Part shown: positions 10,663 to 22,010 of the stretch, in pieces | Numbering within the stretch: the stretch's first letter is position 1 | Layout: every line of letters begins with the position of its first letter | Assembly (NCBI GenBank): GCA_030220185.1 | Contig: JASPKZ010004201.1 | Location: 231,001 to 295,000 of the forward strand | DNA length: 64,000 nt | Reading direction: 5' to 3' | From: Diploptera punctata | Taxonomy: Eukaryota > Arthropoda > Insecta > Blattodea > Blaberidae | Notes under the pieces: generated by a model | What the model was told of the DNA's origin: nothing | Databases searched by the model: none | The model's input: the letters and a program-made list of their open reading frames with translations, nothing else | Position numbers and translations under genes: made by a program

Positions 10663-11954
10663 GTATCTGGGCGCATGTGTTTTGCTCAAAGGTCCCTTAC
10701 TTCAGGGTTTAGGTTATTTTACTTATCGTAAATATACAATCTGGTACCCATTGGAATATTTCCCTTTTGAAAGAAGCCATACTCTGGATTTTAAAAGAAA
10801 TCGACAATAATATGATATTAAACACGAACGGACCCAGTACTATCAACACGCTTCACAGAATCATATATAATCTGCAAATGATATATACTTCTCATTCAAT
10901 AAAGTAAATCAATTCATTCATAATAAAATAAACGCTTAAAAAACGAATCTAATTCTTGATAAACTTAAGAAAATACATCTTAAATAACAAATAGATATAA
11001 ATTTACTCAGTATCCTAGCAACCTTTTGATGAAAATGGAATCGGTTTCCGAAAAGCCTAAAGGATTAAAAATAACAAACAGTTGAGGATAAACTATAAAT
11101 GTTATATGTTTATATCAAAAATTGTACATTGTGATTGGAACCTCGTAATGTGTTTTATTAATATACATCCATCGACCCTGGTCTGGTTTCACCTGTAAAT
11201 CTCAACCCGAGCCAACTACTAGACCCCCGGGACCGACAATATGTCCTTTGATTACGTTTATTTTCAAAATACATTTTATAATATTTCGTTTATATGAATC
11301 CTCAACTCGTGTCCAACCCGGGGTCGGGTCGAGGAAGGAGATGAGATGAGGTCGACCATCCCTGACGCACCCGTCACAGAGGTGGATGAATGAAATGAAA
11401 CGAAACGGATGAGATGAGTATCGAGAAATATTTCGTATATGGCATTTTATTATTAACATTTAATAAGTGTTTTTACTTTATTACGACGTAATCCACTTTT
11501 AATGGTTCTAAATAAAATATGCTTTATGATTTAAAGTGCATATATTGTTTTAACTGCCATCTACTAATGTACATTTAACTTAATATTACTAATTGGATAA
11601 TAAAACTGGTTAATTAAACACAATGCAAAATATATATTCCTCGTGGTCTTGGGAGAAAATAATTAACCCTTTTTTATATGAAGTCAATAAAAGACCCAAA
11701 TCACCAAATTAAAATTTAAAAGAGCCAACTAGTTTCAATAGTTTTTAAGACTAATTATTGACTAAAGGAAAACAAATTAAAATAGGTACATAAAATAAAA
11801 ATAATAATTTTGACTACGTCACATGACAAGATTAATAATTTTAAATGACTTTGTGACATCATAAATTTAATCATCTTCTGTTTTAATTAAAGAGAAGAGA
11901 GCGCTGCCTGGAATAGGACACTTGTCATTATTCATAATTTAGTTTTTATTTTTA
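10663..11954. other. No gene recognised
   Basis: AT-rich sequence without recognisable coding content. A GC-richer patch at 11170-11440 has a tRNA-like ccaacccggggtcgggtcga segment and may be a decayed SINE. Confidence 0.5.
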
Positions 11955-12252
11955 TAAATATCTAAACTTTCAAGAACGTCAAAGAATTTGAAATTAATTA
12001 CCTATCTAACTACCACTTCACATGTACTACAGAAAAGTCTTTGATTCAGTAGAGCACGTGGAGGTCGTGGAAGCACTGAAGATGATACGCGTGGGCCATT
12101 TATAAATTTCTAAACTTTCAAGAAAGTCAAAGAATTTGAAATTAATGACCGATCTAACTACCACTTCACATGTACTACAGAAAAGTATTTGATTCAGTAG
12201 AGCACATGGAGGTCGTGGAAGCACTGGAGATGATACGCGTGGGTCATAAATA
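11955..12252 (+). repeat. 148-bp tandem duplication inside a LINE RT
   Basis: Unit one starts at 11961 and unit two at 12109, both with tctaaactttcaag, and both carry the text for VFDSVEHVEVVEAL. The units differ at about ten positions. The duplication spans the left end of the RT fragment at 12020-12600. Confidence 0.85.
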
Positions 12253-12600
12253 TATAAGAATATTAGGCAAAATATAGTATACTTAAGTATCTATGGCAAG
12301 GTCAGAACAGACAAAGAAGGCACGATATTCAAGATAGCAAAAGGCATGAAACAAGACGATCTGATCTCACCGAAACTCTTTACATGTATTCTGGATAATA
12401 TATTCAGAAACATTTATTTGGTAAAGACAAATCTAAATATAAATGGCAGAAGACTCTCGAACCACTTTGCATACGATATACTCTTGTTTAAAAAAAACGT
12501 CAGAACTGACACTTATTCTAAATGAGTTAGGTATCAAAGGCAAAAAAGTTCGGCCATAGAATAAACTATTGTCAACTCAGCACATATTCTTCTTCTTCTC
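12020..12600 (+). pseudogene. LINE reverse transcriptase fragment
   Basis: Frames on the plus strand read VFDSVEHVEVVEALKMIRVG (RT motif A region, duplicated), YIRILGK, AKGMKQDDLISPKLFTCILD (motif B region, where QGDxISPxLF is expected), RLSNHFAYDI-like text in place of FADD, and LNELGIKGKKV. Frameshifts and stops abound. It ends where an opposite-strand LINE piece begins at 12595. Confidence 0.7.
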
Positions 12601-13290
12601 CTTCTTCTTCGCCTTTCCTCCACTTATAGGTTTGCCGTCTTCAGTTTCCATTTATTTATATCATTCCAATCTCCTTCTTCCAAATTTCTATCATCCATTA
12701 TAGTTCTGACAAGTTTTCCATTTCCATCTTGGTCTGCCACGTTTTATTTCTTCCAGGAGGTGATCATTGGTATATATTTTTTGGCCATCTTTCATTTTCT
12801 ATTTTTTATACATGAATACCATTCAAGAGTTTGATTTTCAATCCCCTTAACGACCGATGTGGTGACATTCAGTTTTCTCCAAAGGAATTCGTTTCTTATT
12901 TTACCGTGTCTTGTTTTCGAAGGCTTCTTCTAAGACAATCAAATTAAACTGATCTAATGTTATTCTTTTGTAATTCCGTCAAAGACCAAGTTTCACTTCC
13001 ATATGACAAAATATTCTGTATTATACTAATTTTCATTTTAATTTCATATGTAATATTTTTGTTCCAAATTATTCCATGTAATGTCTTAGTTGCATTTTTG
13101 TCATTGCAATCTTAGTTTGTACATCTCTTTCACATGTACCTAAACATGTTATTATTGACCCTAAATATTTAAAAATTTCACTTTTTTTTATTTCCCCTAT
13201 TTCGAGCATGAGGTCATCCATATCCTTTCACAAACACATATATTCTGTTTTCTGTAAATTTATATTTAGTCCCCATTTAACTGAGAATAT
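12595..13290 (-). pseudogene. LINE RT C-terminal fragment
   Basis: The minus strand gives NLQKTEYMC-like text, FKYLGSIIT-like text, SYGSETWSLTELQKNNI, RSLRKQDTVK and RGRPRWKWKT in varying frames, which is the thumb and C-terminal region of an EN-type LINE. It abuts the plus-strand fragment at 12600 tail to tail, so two copies were inserted in opposite orientation. Confidence 0.6.
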
Positions 13291-13329
13291 AAGACCATTA
13301 AAATCGACGGCTAAACAATAGAACAAGTA

Positions 13330-13870
13330 GAAGAACAGTGAAGAAACGGGGATAATGAAATAGGTAGTCGGATTGCCCAGGCATGAAGCAAATTGTACAA
13401 TCTCAAATTTATCCTACATGTCAGGTCAATCAGTCTAAAATAAAAATACGAAATATTGATACGCTTTGTTACCCCAGTAATTGATACAAAATGGATGCCA
13501 GATTAGATTTGAACCTGTACGGAAAAACAGTTGGAAAGACTTAAAATATGACAATGAAAAAATGGAAAGAATGATTTTCAGCATCAAATTAATCGATAGA
13601 CTGCTTAACTCGGAAACAGGAGGAAAGTTCAAGATGAAAAACATGAGAAAATAGGCACAAGAACTCAAGTGGAAATGGAGAGATCATGCTGCTAGAATGA
13701 AGGAAGATAGATGGACCTACACTACAACAACATGGGATGTGCAAAAAGGAGGAGTGACGGTCCTAAGTGTAAATGGACAGACGACTTCCAGACCGAAGCG
13801 GAGCAAACTAGACAATGAACACCAGGACAAGGTGTGATGGAGAAACCTAAGGATGTATTATTAAGGTGTG
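13330..13870 (+). pseudogene. LINE RT C-terminal fragment
   Basis: Plus-strand frames include GDNEIGSRIAQA-SKLY, a short VTPVI block, EKQLERL, RDHAARMKEDRWTYTTTTWD and SGRPKCKWTDDF-like text. These match the C-terminal zone of insect LINEs (YGSExW, GHxARMxDDRW, RGRPxxRWxDD), with many stops. Confidence 0.55.
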
Positions 13871-14051
13871 ATAGTATATAGAAAAGAACTTCGAAACCAA
13901 GGTTACAAGGTAGAGGAAGCAAATTAAAAGTAAAAAAACAAGAAAAAACTCACATGAAATGGCTCCCCATATCAGAAATATCCCTATATAAGTAGGAAAG
14001 GATTCTATGGGCTTATCTTAACATCATGGATCTATAAAAAGTCACTGAACC

Positions 14052-15173
14052 ACACATTAGACTGGTTCAGAATTGCTCTGCATATTTGGTTTGTAATTAA
14101 ACACATACTTACTTACTCACCGGCACTATCAAACCCCGTAGGTTCATGGTCGCGCGGACATAAGTTCTCCATATATCCCTATCCTGAGCTAATGCTTTCC
14201 AATCATTCCCTCTATAATCTACTTCCCCCAAATCATACTTAATGTTATTCTCCCACCTAATTCTTGGTCTACCAACTGGGCGTTTTCCCTCTGGCTTTCC
14301 TACAAGAAGCTTCCATGCACGTATTTCATTCCCCATTCGTGCAACATGTCCTGCCCATTGCAGTCTACGAGACTTAACTGTTCTTATTATATCTGGCTTC
14401 CTATAAAGACCATGTAGTTCATTGTTGTGTAGTCTTCTCTATTCACCTATCTATTCATCTCTCTTTGGTCCAAAAATTTTCCTAAGTACTTCATTCTCAA
14501 ATACTCGTAATCTCCTTTCCTTCCTTAAGGTAAGAGTCCATGTTTCGGTTCCATATAATATAACTGGTAGAATAATAGTTTTATATATTTTCAAGTTAAC
14601 TTTTTTTTAAAGGAGTTGGGACATCAAAAGTCTCTGTAATGCATAATAGCACACATTTCCAGAATAGAGCCTATGTTTAATTTCCTTGTGCATCTCATTC
14701 CTATTTGTGATTTTTGTTCCTAAGTATTTGGATTCAGCCACTTCCTCAAAATTTTCCTCATTTGTCATTAGCTGTCCATTTCCATTATATAATGTATTTC
14801 TACGTGTGACCATATATTTAGTTTTATTGATATTTACTTCCAGTCCTAATTTCTTAGTGTTACTCAATAGTGTGTGCATGTTGTCCTTTAGTATCTCCTC
14901 GCTATCGGCCAATTGTACTACATCATCAGCATAAACTAAGTTTGTTAATACCATTGAGTTGTAGGCCTTCTTTATCCTCTAGATATTTGATGGCATGCTC
15001 TAGTACAAAATTAAATAGTAGAGGAGATAGTGCATCTCCTTCCTTCAACCCATCCTCGATTTCAAAAGATATAGTACAAATGTACATAGGTATAGGCCTA
15101 TTTCGTTCTTATTATTTCTTTAAAATTTATTGTTGTTGCTTGTAAAACCTAACACATTAGACTGGTTCAGAAT
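14052..15173. repeat. 25-bp duplication flanking a LINE fragment
   Basis: The string acattagactggttcagaa occurs at about 14056 and again at about 15153, on either side of the LINE copy at 14105-15130. It could be a decayed target-site duplication or a piece of a separate repeat. Confidence 0.4.
14105..15130 (-). pseudogene. LINE reverse transcriptase, C-terminal half
   Basis: Minus-strand frames run GLKEGDALSPLLFNFVLEHA (motif B), LVYADDVVQLADSEE (catalytic YADD), EVNINKTKYMVTRRN, ESKYLGTKITN, then after frameshifts GNEIRAWKLLVGKPEGKRPV, GRPRIRWENNIKYDLGEVDY and WRTYVRATMNLRG. This is the best preserved member of the commonest LINE family here. At least six 5'-truncated copies of its 3' end occur in the window (36000, 45290, 52180, 56335, 60895 and this one), all carrying the GRPRxRxENxI-DLxExxYTGxDW block. 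Confidence 0.85.
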
Positions 15174-15439
15174 AGCATTTGATATCTGCTTAACTGTACA
15201 CCAGCACACTGTCGAATACATCGCAAGACAAGAGACGGACATGCAGACCCTAGTTGGAGGTTTATAACCTTCTATATCGCCAGCAATCGAGTCTGGATTG
15301 CCGGAGTAAAATATAGGTAATCTATCGATCATACCAAGGTAACGAACATTATATACACACATATATAAAGTGATTCACGAAATGTTTGATCTCCCGAATA
15401 TATAAAGCTTACTTTAATTTATTGGTATACTGTATATAA

Positions 15440-16330
15440 CTAGAATACGATAAGGTGAATTGGGACAAAAATAAATCTGCAATATCGGTTAAATTATTAT
15501 TGGTACCACATATATGTTCTGTACTTCATCATTTAATATAATATTTGGTCGATATTTTATACCACTTACAGTTTTATTAATCAGTTGAAAAAAGTATTAT
15601 TGACATTTCTATTCCAGCACTGCATGTCTCTATTCAGCCTAATTTTAGGGTGATTAGGGATAGTCTTTTGGATGAATCAGGACAGTTTGCAAATGACTTT
15701 CAAACACAAGTTTATAACACAATTTTCTCTATAGCTATCATATAATGAGATTTATTTCTTTATATTAGACCTAAAAACAAGTTTTCTTCCTCAGCTCCAA
15801 AACACTTTTCATGACACCACTTGTGTCCTTTACCATGACACCAGATGCATTCTCTCAGTTTTGATGAAATTGAATAATTATATTTTATAAACAAAACCCA
15901 CATAGAGTATTATTTCTGTTCCACCTATCCAGCATCATCATAACTTTCTACTTCTTATTCAGATCCTGACGACGATAAATTTGTGCTTATTGCATTTTTC
16001 TCCGCGATGCAAAAGGCTGCCTTTGTTACATTGTTAAAATCTAATTCAAATCCACATACAGACAATGAAAGAATTCTTTGTACTAACTAATTCTTTTTTT
16101 CAGCGGATCATCACTCCCACAGTTACGGTGACGTTGAAGACACGAATAATGAACCCCAAATAACTCTGCCGCACGATGCAATCTCCTCCCCTGAAGGAAT
16201 GCTTCAATAGTTTTATTCATATCAACTTTGTCCAACTCTGTTTAGAATTACACCTCGGAAATGCAATAGTTATAAATATATATTAATTAAATAAGCTGTC
16301 CCTATTAAGCCAAAAATTAGTGGCCCTATT
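15440..16330 (-). pseudogene. pogo/Tigger-like transposon remnant
   Basis: The minus strand at about 16110-16250 reads LDKVDMNKTIEAFLQGRRLH, RAAELFGVHYSCLQRHRNC, a psq-type helix-turn-helix that pogo-like transposases use to bind their ends. Further along (about 15790-15850) ECIWCHGKGHKWCHEKCFGA recalls the Cys/His tail of the same class. The DDE core between them is absent, so this is an internally deleted copy. Possible matching ends (tgtccctattaag near 16300 and a gaattgggac stretch near 15455) are weak. Confidence 0.5.
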
Positions 16331-17757
16331 CACCCGAAATATGTTTCACTTTTCATAGGTTGACAACACTTAATCCGGCGTTGAAAAAGACGGGATTTAT
16401 CCCAATCTCTTTGGAAATAAATACTTAATTTACCTAAAATTAATTCGTAATCGGATCATTAGTTAATAAGAGAAACGCATAATAAAAAATGAAAATATTA
16501 AATTTACGAAGCTATTATTTCAGTTACCTGGAGTAATAATTATTTGTTGTGAAATCTTCTGATAACCAAACAAGAACCTAAATGTCACACAACTGGTTTT
16601 GATACATGAAGTACAGAGGTTAGTTGACAGCTTGATGCTATAGTGAAAATTTAAATTACCAAAATGCATCATATTATTTTGGAACATGATAACCCAATAG
16701 TACGTACGATGGGACAACTACCGCAATGGCGTACAATTCACGAAAAATATTCACCATAGAACAACCTCCATAATGGCAAGTGGTGAAAACATAAGCACAT
16801 GATGCTGAAACACCATCACAGCGCATGGCCACAAATCCGTAAACATATCCATCAACCAAATTCCTAAAAAATGCCGTTTAGGCCAAGGTTACACTAAGAA
16901 AGCCACTAACTAATAGCCATTAGTAATTTAGCTCCAGGGATGAAAACTTTCCCAACAAACAGCAAACTGGACGGCAAAAATGCTGTCAAAAAACGGACGG
17001 ATACCAGAACGTTCGCTGGCAGGCTTAGATTTCAGTGGAGAGAAGATACTACAAAACTGTCCCTATTTACCCCGTGTCCAGATTCAGCCGAGTTTACCCT
17101 ACTTAATTATCTTCCATGTTGTATTTGATCTTTTTTTTTATTTTGTACGTAATTTTATGTCTTAATATACTTTCAACATGAAGGTAGTACTTTTTATTTT
17201 ACAAAGCTGTAAGCCATTACCGTCGTTATTCAAAGATCGCATTGAAAATCCCCATAAATTTGTATTAGAGGATTTTTATTCCCGCCTTCACTTCTCTTCC
17301 AAAGGAAACCATGTCCAGGATTTTTAACATTCTGAAAAAAAGGTAATTGGCACCATCCGGGTTTGAATCCACAAACCTCGGAACCAGATGCGAGTATGGA
17401 AACCAAATACGAGTGTCTCAAAATAAAACCGAAGAGAAAAAAATCTCTACTGGCCGTAATTTTTGTTTTCTTTTCGCAATTAAACTTTGTATATACTATT
17501 TAATTCACAAAAGAAAAACAAACGCCGAAAATAATCAAAATTTGGTTATGAATTGATTTGATGTAAAATTTGCTTAGTTTAAGGAACTGTTGCTTAATTA
17601 ACTTTTTTTACACACAGGACCTACTCCATTCCGGAACTATCCCAGACACGATTTTTTCTCGGATATGTAAATGTTCCAATGGTTACAGTTTATGTAAAAT
17701 TTTGAATTGGATGTTTTTGTATAGCCTAATAATAATAAGTGAATAACAAAATAAATC
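16331..17757. other. No gene recognised
   Basis: AT-rich sequence with only short open frames. A tRNA-like B-box (ggattcaaacccgg on the minus strand, about 17355-17372) hints at an old SINE around 17240-17400. Confidence 0.5.
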
Positions 17758-17817
17758 AGTGACGCTTTATCGATGTTATAATTAAATTTTTAACATTGAG
17801 CAATGCAAGATTAATAT

Positions 17818-18030
17818 GGTATGATAAGAAAAATAAATGCCTGGACGGGATTCGAACCCGGATCTCTGAGTCTGTACCTCAGCGTGATATCCATTACACT
17901 ACCAGGCGAATCCAATTCAAGCACTTATCTTTCTTATATATGTATTATACTCTCCATTATTACTAGATGTCGCGAGAACACTGTCTTCACTGCCATCTAG
18001 TAGCTGACTATATCAAGTAAGCAAATTAAT
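17818..18030 (-). repeat. tRNA-headed SINE, left inverted copy
   Basis: The minus-strand copy has its tRNA-like head at 17838-17908. The body includes atgtcgcgagaacactgtct and tagatggcagt-type text, and the copy is about 98% identical by eye to the opposite-strand copy at 18087-18296. Confidence 0.8.
17838..17908 (-). tRNA. tRNA-like SINE head (possible tRNA gene)
   Basis: Read on the minus strand, this 71-base unit folds into most of a cloverleaf. The acceptor pairs GCCTGG with CCAGGC, the anticodon stem is CTGAG/CTCAG around the seven-base loop GTACAGA, and the T-arm is GGGTTCGAATCCC. Pol III A-box (TAGTGTAATGG) and B-box (GGTTCGAATCC) are intact. The loop would give anticodon ACA, which is unusual, and no CCA-independent 3' end signal is evident. 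Because it heads a repeated body, a SINE promoter is likelier than a working tRNA. Confidence 0.6.
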
Positions 18031-18086
18031 TAAATTATAACATCGATAAAGCGTCACTGCTATGAAGTAAAATAAATATTCTCTTT

Positions 18087-18296
18087 AATTTGCTTACTTG
18101 ATATAGTCAGCTACTAGATGGCAGCGAAGACAGTGTTCTCGCGACATCTAGTAATAATGGAGAGTATAATACATATATAAGAAAGATAAGTGTTTGAATT
18201 AGATTCGCCTGGTAGTGTAATGGATATCACGCTGAGGTACAGACTCAGAGATCCGGGTTCGAATCCCGTCCAGGCATTTATTTTTCTTATCATACC
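18087..18296 (+). repeat. tRNA-headed SINE, right inverted copy
   Basis: Complement of the copy at 17818-18030. It shares the whole of the left copy's body (tagtcagctactagatggca, then aagaaagataagtg) and ends with the same tRNA-like head and a cttatcatacca end. Confidence 0.8.
18206..18276 (+). tRNA. tRNA-like SINE head (possible tRNA gene)
   Basis: Identical in structure to the minus-strand head at 17838-17908: acceptor GCCTGG/CCAGGC, anticodon stem CTGAG/CTCAG with ACA in the anticodon position, and T-arm GGGTTCGAATCCC. First base pair (C with A) is mismatched. Confidence 0.6.
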
Positions 18297-18640
18297 AACA
18301 AAATAAATCATTTAAATATGAAATATATGTTTGATGTGAAATAGTTAGCAGTTAAAACATAACTTTTTTATGTTTTCAGTATATTAAAATGTCTATTTTA
18401 TTTATATTAAATTTCTATTATCTAGGTAATTATGGTACGAGTTAATATATAGGGCATGAGCGTAAGGGAGATCCCTTATTCTTACAAATATAAATGAGAA
18501 ATGAGTATGTACATAACACATTTTACCATTAAACATTTTAGTACTAAACATTTCAAAATATTACATATTTTAGCGAAATAATTTTAAAAAATTTTCACAG
18601 ATCTTCACCTATCCTATCTAGCACACAACGAAATTAACAT

Positions 18641-18999
18641 TCTATCCATTGTAATTCTGCCCGAAGGCAGGCCCTTCACTGCAATCATAGCATTTTCATG
18701 CTATACTTGCCAGATTTACTAGAAAATTGTAGGTGGATAGCTTCCCGTTGTTTTCCACACCGGTAAAGGATGATGACGATGATGATGATAATGATAAGGA
18801 TGATGATGATGATGATGATGATAGCCATACAATTTCTGGGACCGTTGGGGCCTTAAAGTTTTCCTGACATTTGTCTTACAGGTGAGGAAAAACCCCGATT
18901 AAAACCTCACCCACAAAAACTGCCCCGACCGGGGATCGAACCCGGGCGGGCCCGCTGCGTGACAAGGCAGCACGCTGCCTTGAGACCACAGCGGTGGAC
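18641..18999 (-). repeat. SINE family 1, near full length
   Basis: On the minus strand the head begins GTCCACCGCTGTGGTCTCAA and has a B-box GGGTTCGATCCCC, followed by CAGTTTTTGTGGGTGAGG, a conserved central part (cctgtaagacaaatgtcagg), an imprecise (ATC)n stretch and a tail ending in tgaagggcctgccttcgggc. The same unit recurs at 45943-49495 (split), 52876-53209, 55961-56265 and as pieces at 34741 and 59515. Confidence 0.85.
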
Positions 19000-19571
19000 A
19001 ATTCAAATATTATTTATTTATTTATTTATTTGAAATAATTTGATTCACTTGTTATTAAAATAAATTATAATCCAGTTCACAGAAATCGATGTATAGAGCT
19101 TGAAAAGTTTTGGTTGTCATTACACACTTGGCCGTAAACCTCCTCGCGGCTACAACAGGCTGTGACACCAATGAGTAATAAAATCAATAAGTACGAATTT
19201 ATCGTTTTCTATTGTTCCCTCGCAGCGGGAAGTAAAACCACTGTCCTCTATGTATATTACGTATAATGTATATACAAAAACATATCCAAAAGGTAGTGAT
19301 AATATTCATTATACGAAACAAATCACAGCATTTTAAATGAACTGAACTTTATTTGAAACAATATAAAACAATAAATACGTACTTACCGCCATTTTATTAC
19401 TGATTGGTGTCACAGCCTGCTGTAGTCGCGAGGAGGTTTACGGCCAAGTGTGCAATGGCAACCAAAACTTTCCAAGCTCTATACATCGATTTCTGCGTAC
19501 TGGATTATAATTTATTTTAACAACAAGTGAATCAAATTATTTCGAATAAATAAATAAATTATATTTGAATT
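19000..19571. mobile_element. Long-TIR element (MITE-like)
   Basis: Arms of about 170 bp are complementary from aattcaaata at 19000 to gacaccaatgagtaataaaa on the left, and from 19390 to 19571 on the right. They share gagcttg-aaagttttggtt, cttggccgtaaacctcctcg and aataatttgattcacttgtt. The 200-bp centre (gaagtaaaaccact ... cgccatttt) encodes nothing seen. A relative of the centre recurs at 20730-20960. Confidence 0.8.
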
Positions 19572-20038
19572 AAACATACTGGCGGCCGAATTTTAATAGG
19601 CAACTCGGCAAAAATGTATTCAGTCATTCACAACTTTATGAAAAAATAGATTTTGTCCATACACTCGATGAAAGTAGTAATCTTGCAGCCGGATCTTGCA
19701 TATCACATCTCTATTGAACTAAATAACTAATCAACAACTAACATTAAAATACAAATCAACCCATTAACACGATTCAACACTTATACTACACCATTTGTAA
19801 TTTCTCTTTCGGAACCTCCTTCAAAATTAGCGGGGCTAAAAGGCTCAGCCTTGGAATCCGCAGGTGCATTAATAAAATTTATTAGTCACCCAAAATGAAC
19901 TTCATAGTCTCCCAACTAAGGCCGCATTTATTATTTCCACGTAGGCTATAGATAGATAGAGTTTATCCAATTTAACAAAATATATATAGCCTATTTTCTG
20001 CAAACCAGCAAAATGAGACCATAAAATTGGACTTGCAG
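19572..20038. other. No gene recognised
   Basis: AT-rich spacer between the TIR element and the LINE tail. Nothing recognisable apart from a GC-richer patch near 19830-19865. Confidence 0.5.
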
Positions 20039-20041
20039 AGA

Positions 20042-20109
<68 letters not shown>

Positions 20110-20290
20110 TAATAGCTTTATTTTACCCGGCAGAGTTAAGGCCTTAAGGCCTTGTCTGCCACTCAACCAGGTTTTTAAAAAATACAAAAAAATAGTCTTA
20201 CATCTAAATTACAATAAACATAAACAATTATATGTTATAAATACAATACAATTAATATTTATAATGTATTTTGATTTACTCTAGATTTAG
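20039..20290 (-). mobile_element. CR1/L2-like LINE 3' end with (ATT)n tail
   Basis: On the minus strand the segment ends with the same 3' terminus as at 9530-9610: ctggttgagtggcagacaag, ggccttaaggcc, taactctgccgggtaaaata and then (ATT)n (20039-20107 on the plus strand as AAT). Only the 3' UTR survives. Confidence 0.7.
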
Positions 20291-20317
20291 CGAATTTAAT
20301 GTATAATACGTACAAAA

Positions 20318-20388
<71 letters not shown>
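20318..20388. repeat. (AT)n microsatellite
   Basis: About 70 bases of uninterrupted AT. Confidence 0.95.
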
Positions 20389-20391
<3 letters not shown>

Positions 20392-20729
20392 GAAAAAAAA
20401 TTACGAATGACATAGTATAAATTTAAATGAATAGAGATAAATTAATTATTAGACAACAGGTAACTGTATAAGAATTCGCTTAGGTTCATGGACTTTTCCT
20501 TCAATGAATATTAGTTTTGTGAATCAAGTTTAATATCTGTAATTGATGAAAATGTAACATAGGCCACGATTAATAAATTGTTGTTTGATATTGTTTCAAA
20601 TACTTTTTTGCGCAATAATGCGTTTTGTTGTACTTACAGTAATGGCGACCATGGTTGAAAGTTCAACTTCCTACACCTAAATAACTATACTGTAATGAAA
20701 CAACTATATTGTAATATTACATATTACAA

Positions 20730-20960
20730 ACCTCATGTGGGAAGTAAAACCACTAACCTGCATATATACTACGAACAATGTATATATATAAAAAATATCC
20801 AAAAGGTATTGTTAATATACATTATACGAAACAAATCACTGCATTTTAAATGAACTGAACTTTATTTGAAACAATATAAAACAATAAATACGAACTTGCC
20901 GCCATTTTCTGACTAGATTTATCTCACGGCCTCCTGTAGTTTCAACTAATAAACATTGCC
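20730..20960. repeat. Relative of the long-TIR element centre
   Basis: The stretch matches 19228-19400: gggaagtaaaaccact, atatccaaaaggta, gaactgaactttatttgaaa, caatataaaacaataaatac and ccgccatttt. The long arms seen at 19000-19571 are not present here. Confidence 0.75.
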
Positions 20961-21414
20961 CACACTGTCAACGCAAATATTTCCAACAAAGATGTTATTA
21001 TTTTACTATTATTTATTATTTTGAAAACACCATCGCGCAAAAAATAATGTACAACGCACGTTTGTGAAGTGTTTTACAGAATCTCGGTAATTAAAATCCT
21101 CACCATCGCTCGGTTTTTAAACATTTTCATCGCTTCTATAAAAACCACTTCCCAACCTCGCATCATAATATACTTTCATTCACTAACATGATTCTCGAGT
21201 CTCACTTGTCACGACCATTATTTTAGCTTTTCGTTACGTATACGTTGTTTAAAATTGTGTTCTGAAGGCGGTCATGACTTACTTACTAGGGTGGGTTAAT
21301 AATACACGATTTATGGCGTCATAACAAGCGTAGGATTTCATGACATTTATAAATCAATATTAAAGCAAATAGAAATTAGCAATTATTATAACAATTTATT
21401 TATCATCTTCTTAA

Positions 21415-21765
21415 TCCCTCTCCTTTCCTGTGCCGGGATTGGACCAATTCCTTAATCGGAACTTATTGACCAAGTTAATTTAATTACTTTCACTTACCCA
21501 TAGATGTCAGCGAGTTATTAGGGGATCGGCCTAGCGCTTCGATAAGACATCTAGTGGGTAACTAAGATTTTACTGGATGGGAAATGGTCGGTAAATTTTG
21601 CACAGAGGATTTTTTTAATCAGGCTTTTGGTTCTTTTACGAGCTTGAAAATCTTCAGACTCGGGACCCACGAGTTAAAGTCCCTCTCGGAGTATCCTTTC
21701 CTCGGATGTTTGCATTCTAAAAATTCCACCGATCCGGACCCGGTTTGAACCTGTGTCCAAAACTT
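21415..21765 (-). repeat. SINE family 2 copy
   Basis: It shares with the copies at 26159, 39040 and 44403 the blocks agacatctagtgggtaacta, tcttttacgagc-tgaaaatc, gactcgggacccac and the head-proximal accggt-tgaacc region. The minus-strand head is truncated or diverged. Confidence 0.75.
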
Positions 21766-21789
21766 CAATATTGTGGATTTCATAAAAAA

Positions 21790-22010
21790 GCAAACTATTA
21801 AAAGGATATGGTCAAGTAAAAGGATGACAGAAGACACATTTCCAAGAAGAATACTAGAATGAGTGCCACTTAGTAGAAGAAGAAGAGAATGGCTAAAAAT
21901 AACATGGATTGATATTGTTCAGAGCAGCATAAGAGTAGAAGGTTTGGACAATTGAGATTGGAATGACAGAGAGATGTGGAGGAGAATGATAGCACACTAA
22001 TTAGGTGAAG
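21790..22010 (+). pseudogene. LINE C-terminal fragment
   Basis: The frame reads KRMTEDTFPRRILE-VPLS, RRRREWLKITWIDIVQSSIR and VEGLDN-DWNDREMWRRMIA, the last 70 residues of an insect EN-type LINE ORF2 (HVxRMxxDRxPxxxLEW, DWxDRxxWR). One in-frame stop sits after ILE and another after LDN. Confidence 0.75.

Larger units (their letters stand above)
17758..18060. repeat. Inverted repeat (about 30-bp arms) around a SINE
   Basis: The left arm at 17758-17788 (tgacgctttatcgatgttat) is repeated as its complement at 18030-18060. The left SINE copy sits between the arms. Confidence 0.85.

Noticed and set aside
17838..18276. Two functional tRNA-Cys genes
   Set aside because: Anticodon ACA is unusual, the first acceptor pair is mismatched, and both units head the same repeated body, so a SINE origin is more likely.
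19972..20284. Poly-Asn and poly-Leu frames
   Set aside because: Produced by the (AAT)n tail of a LINE.
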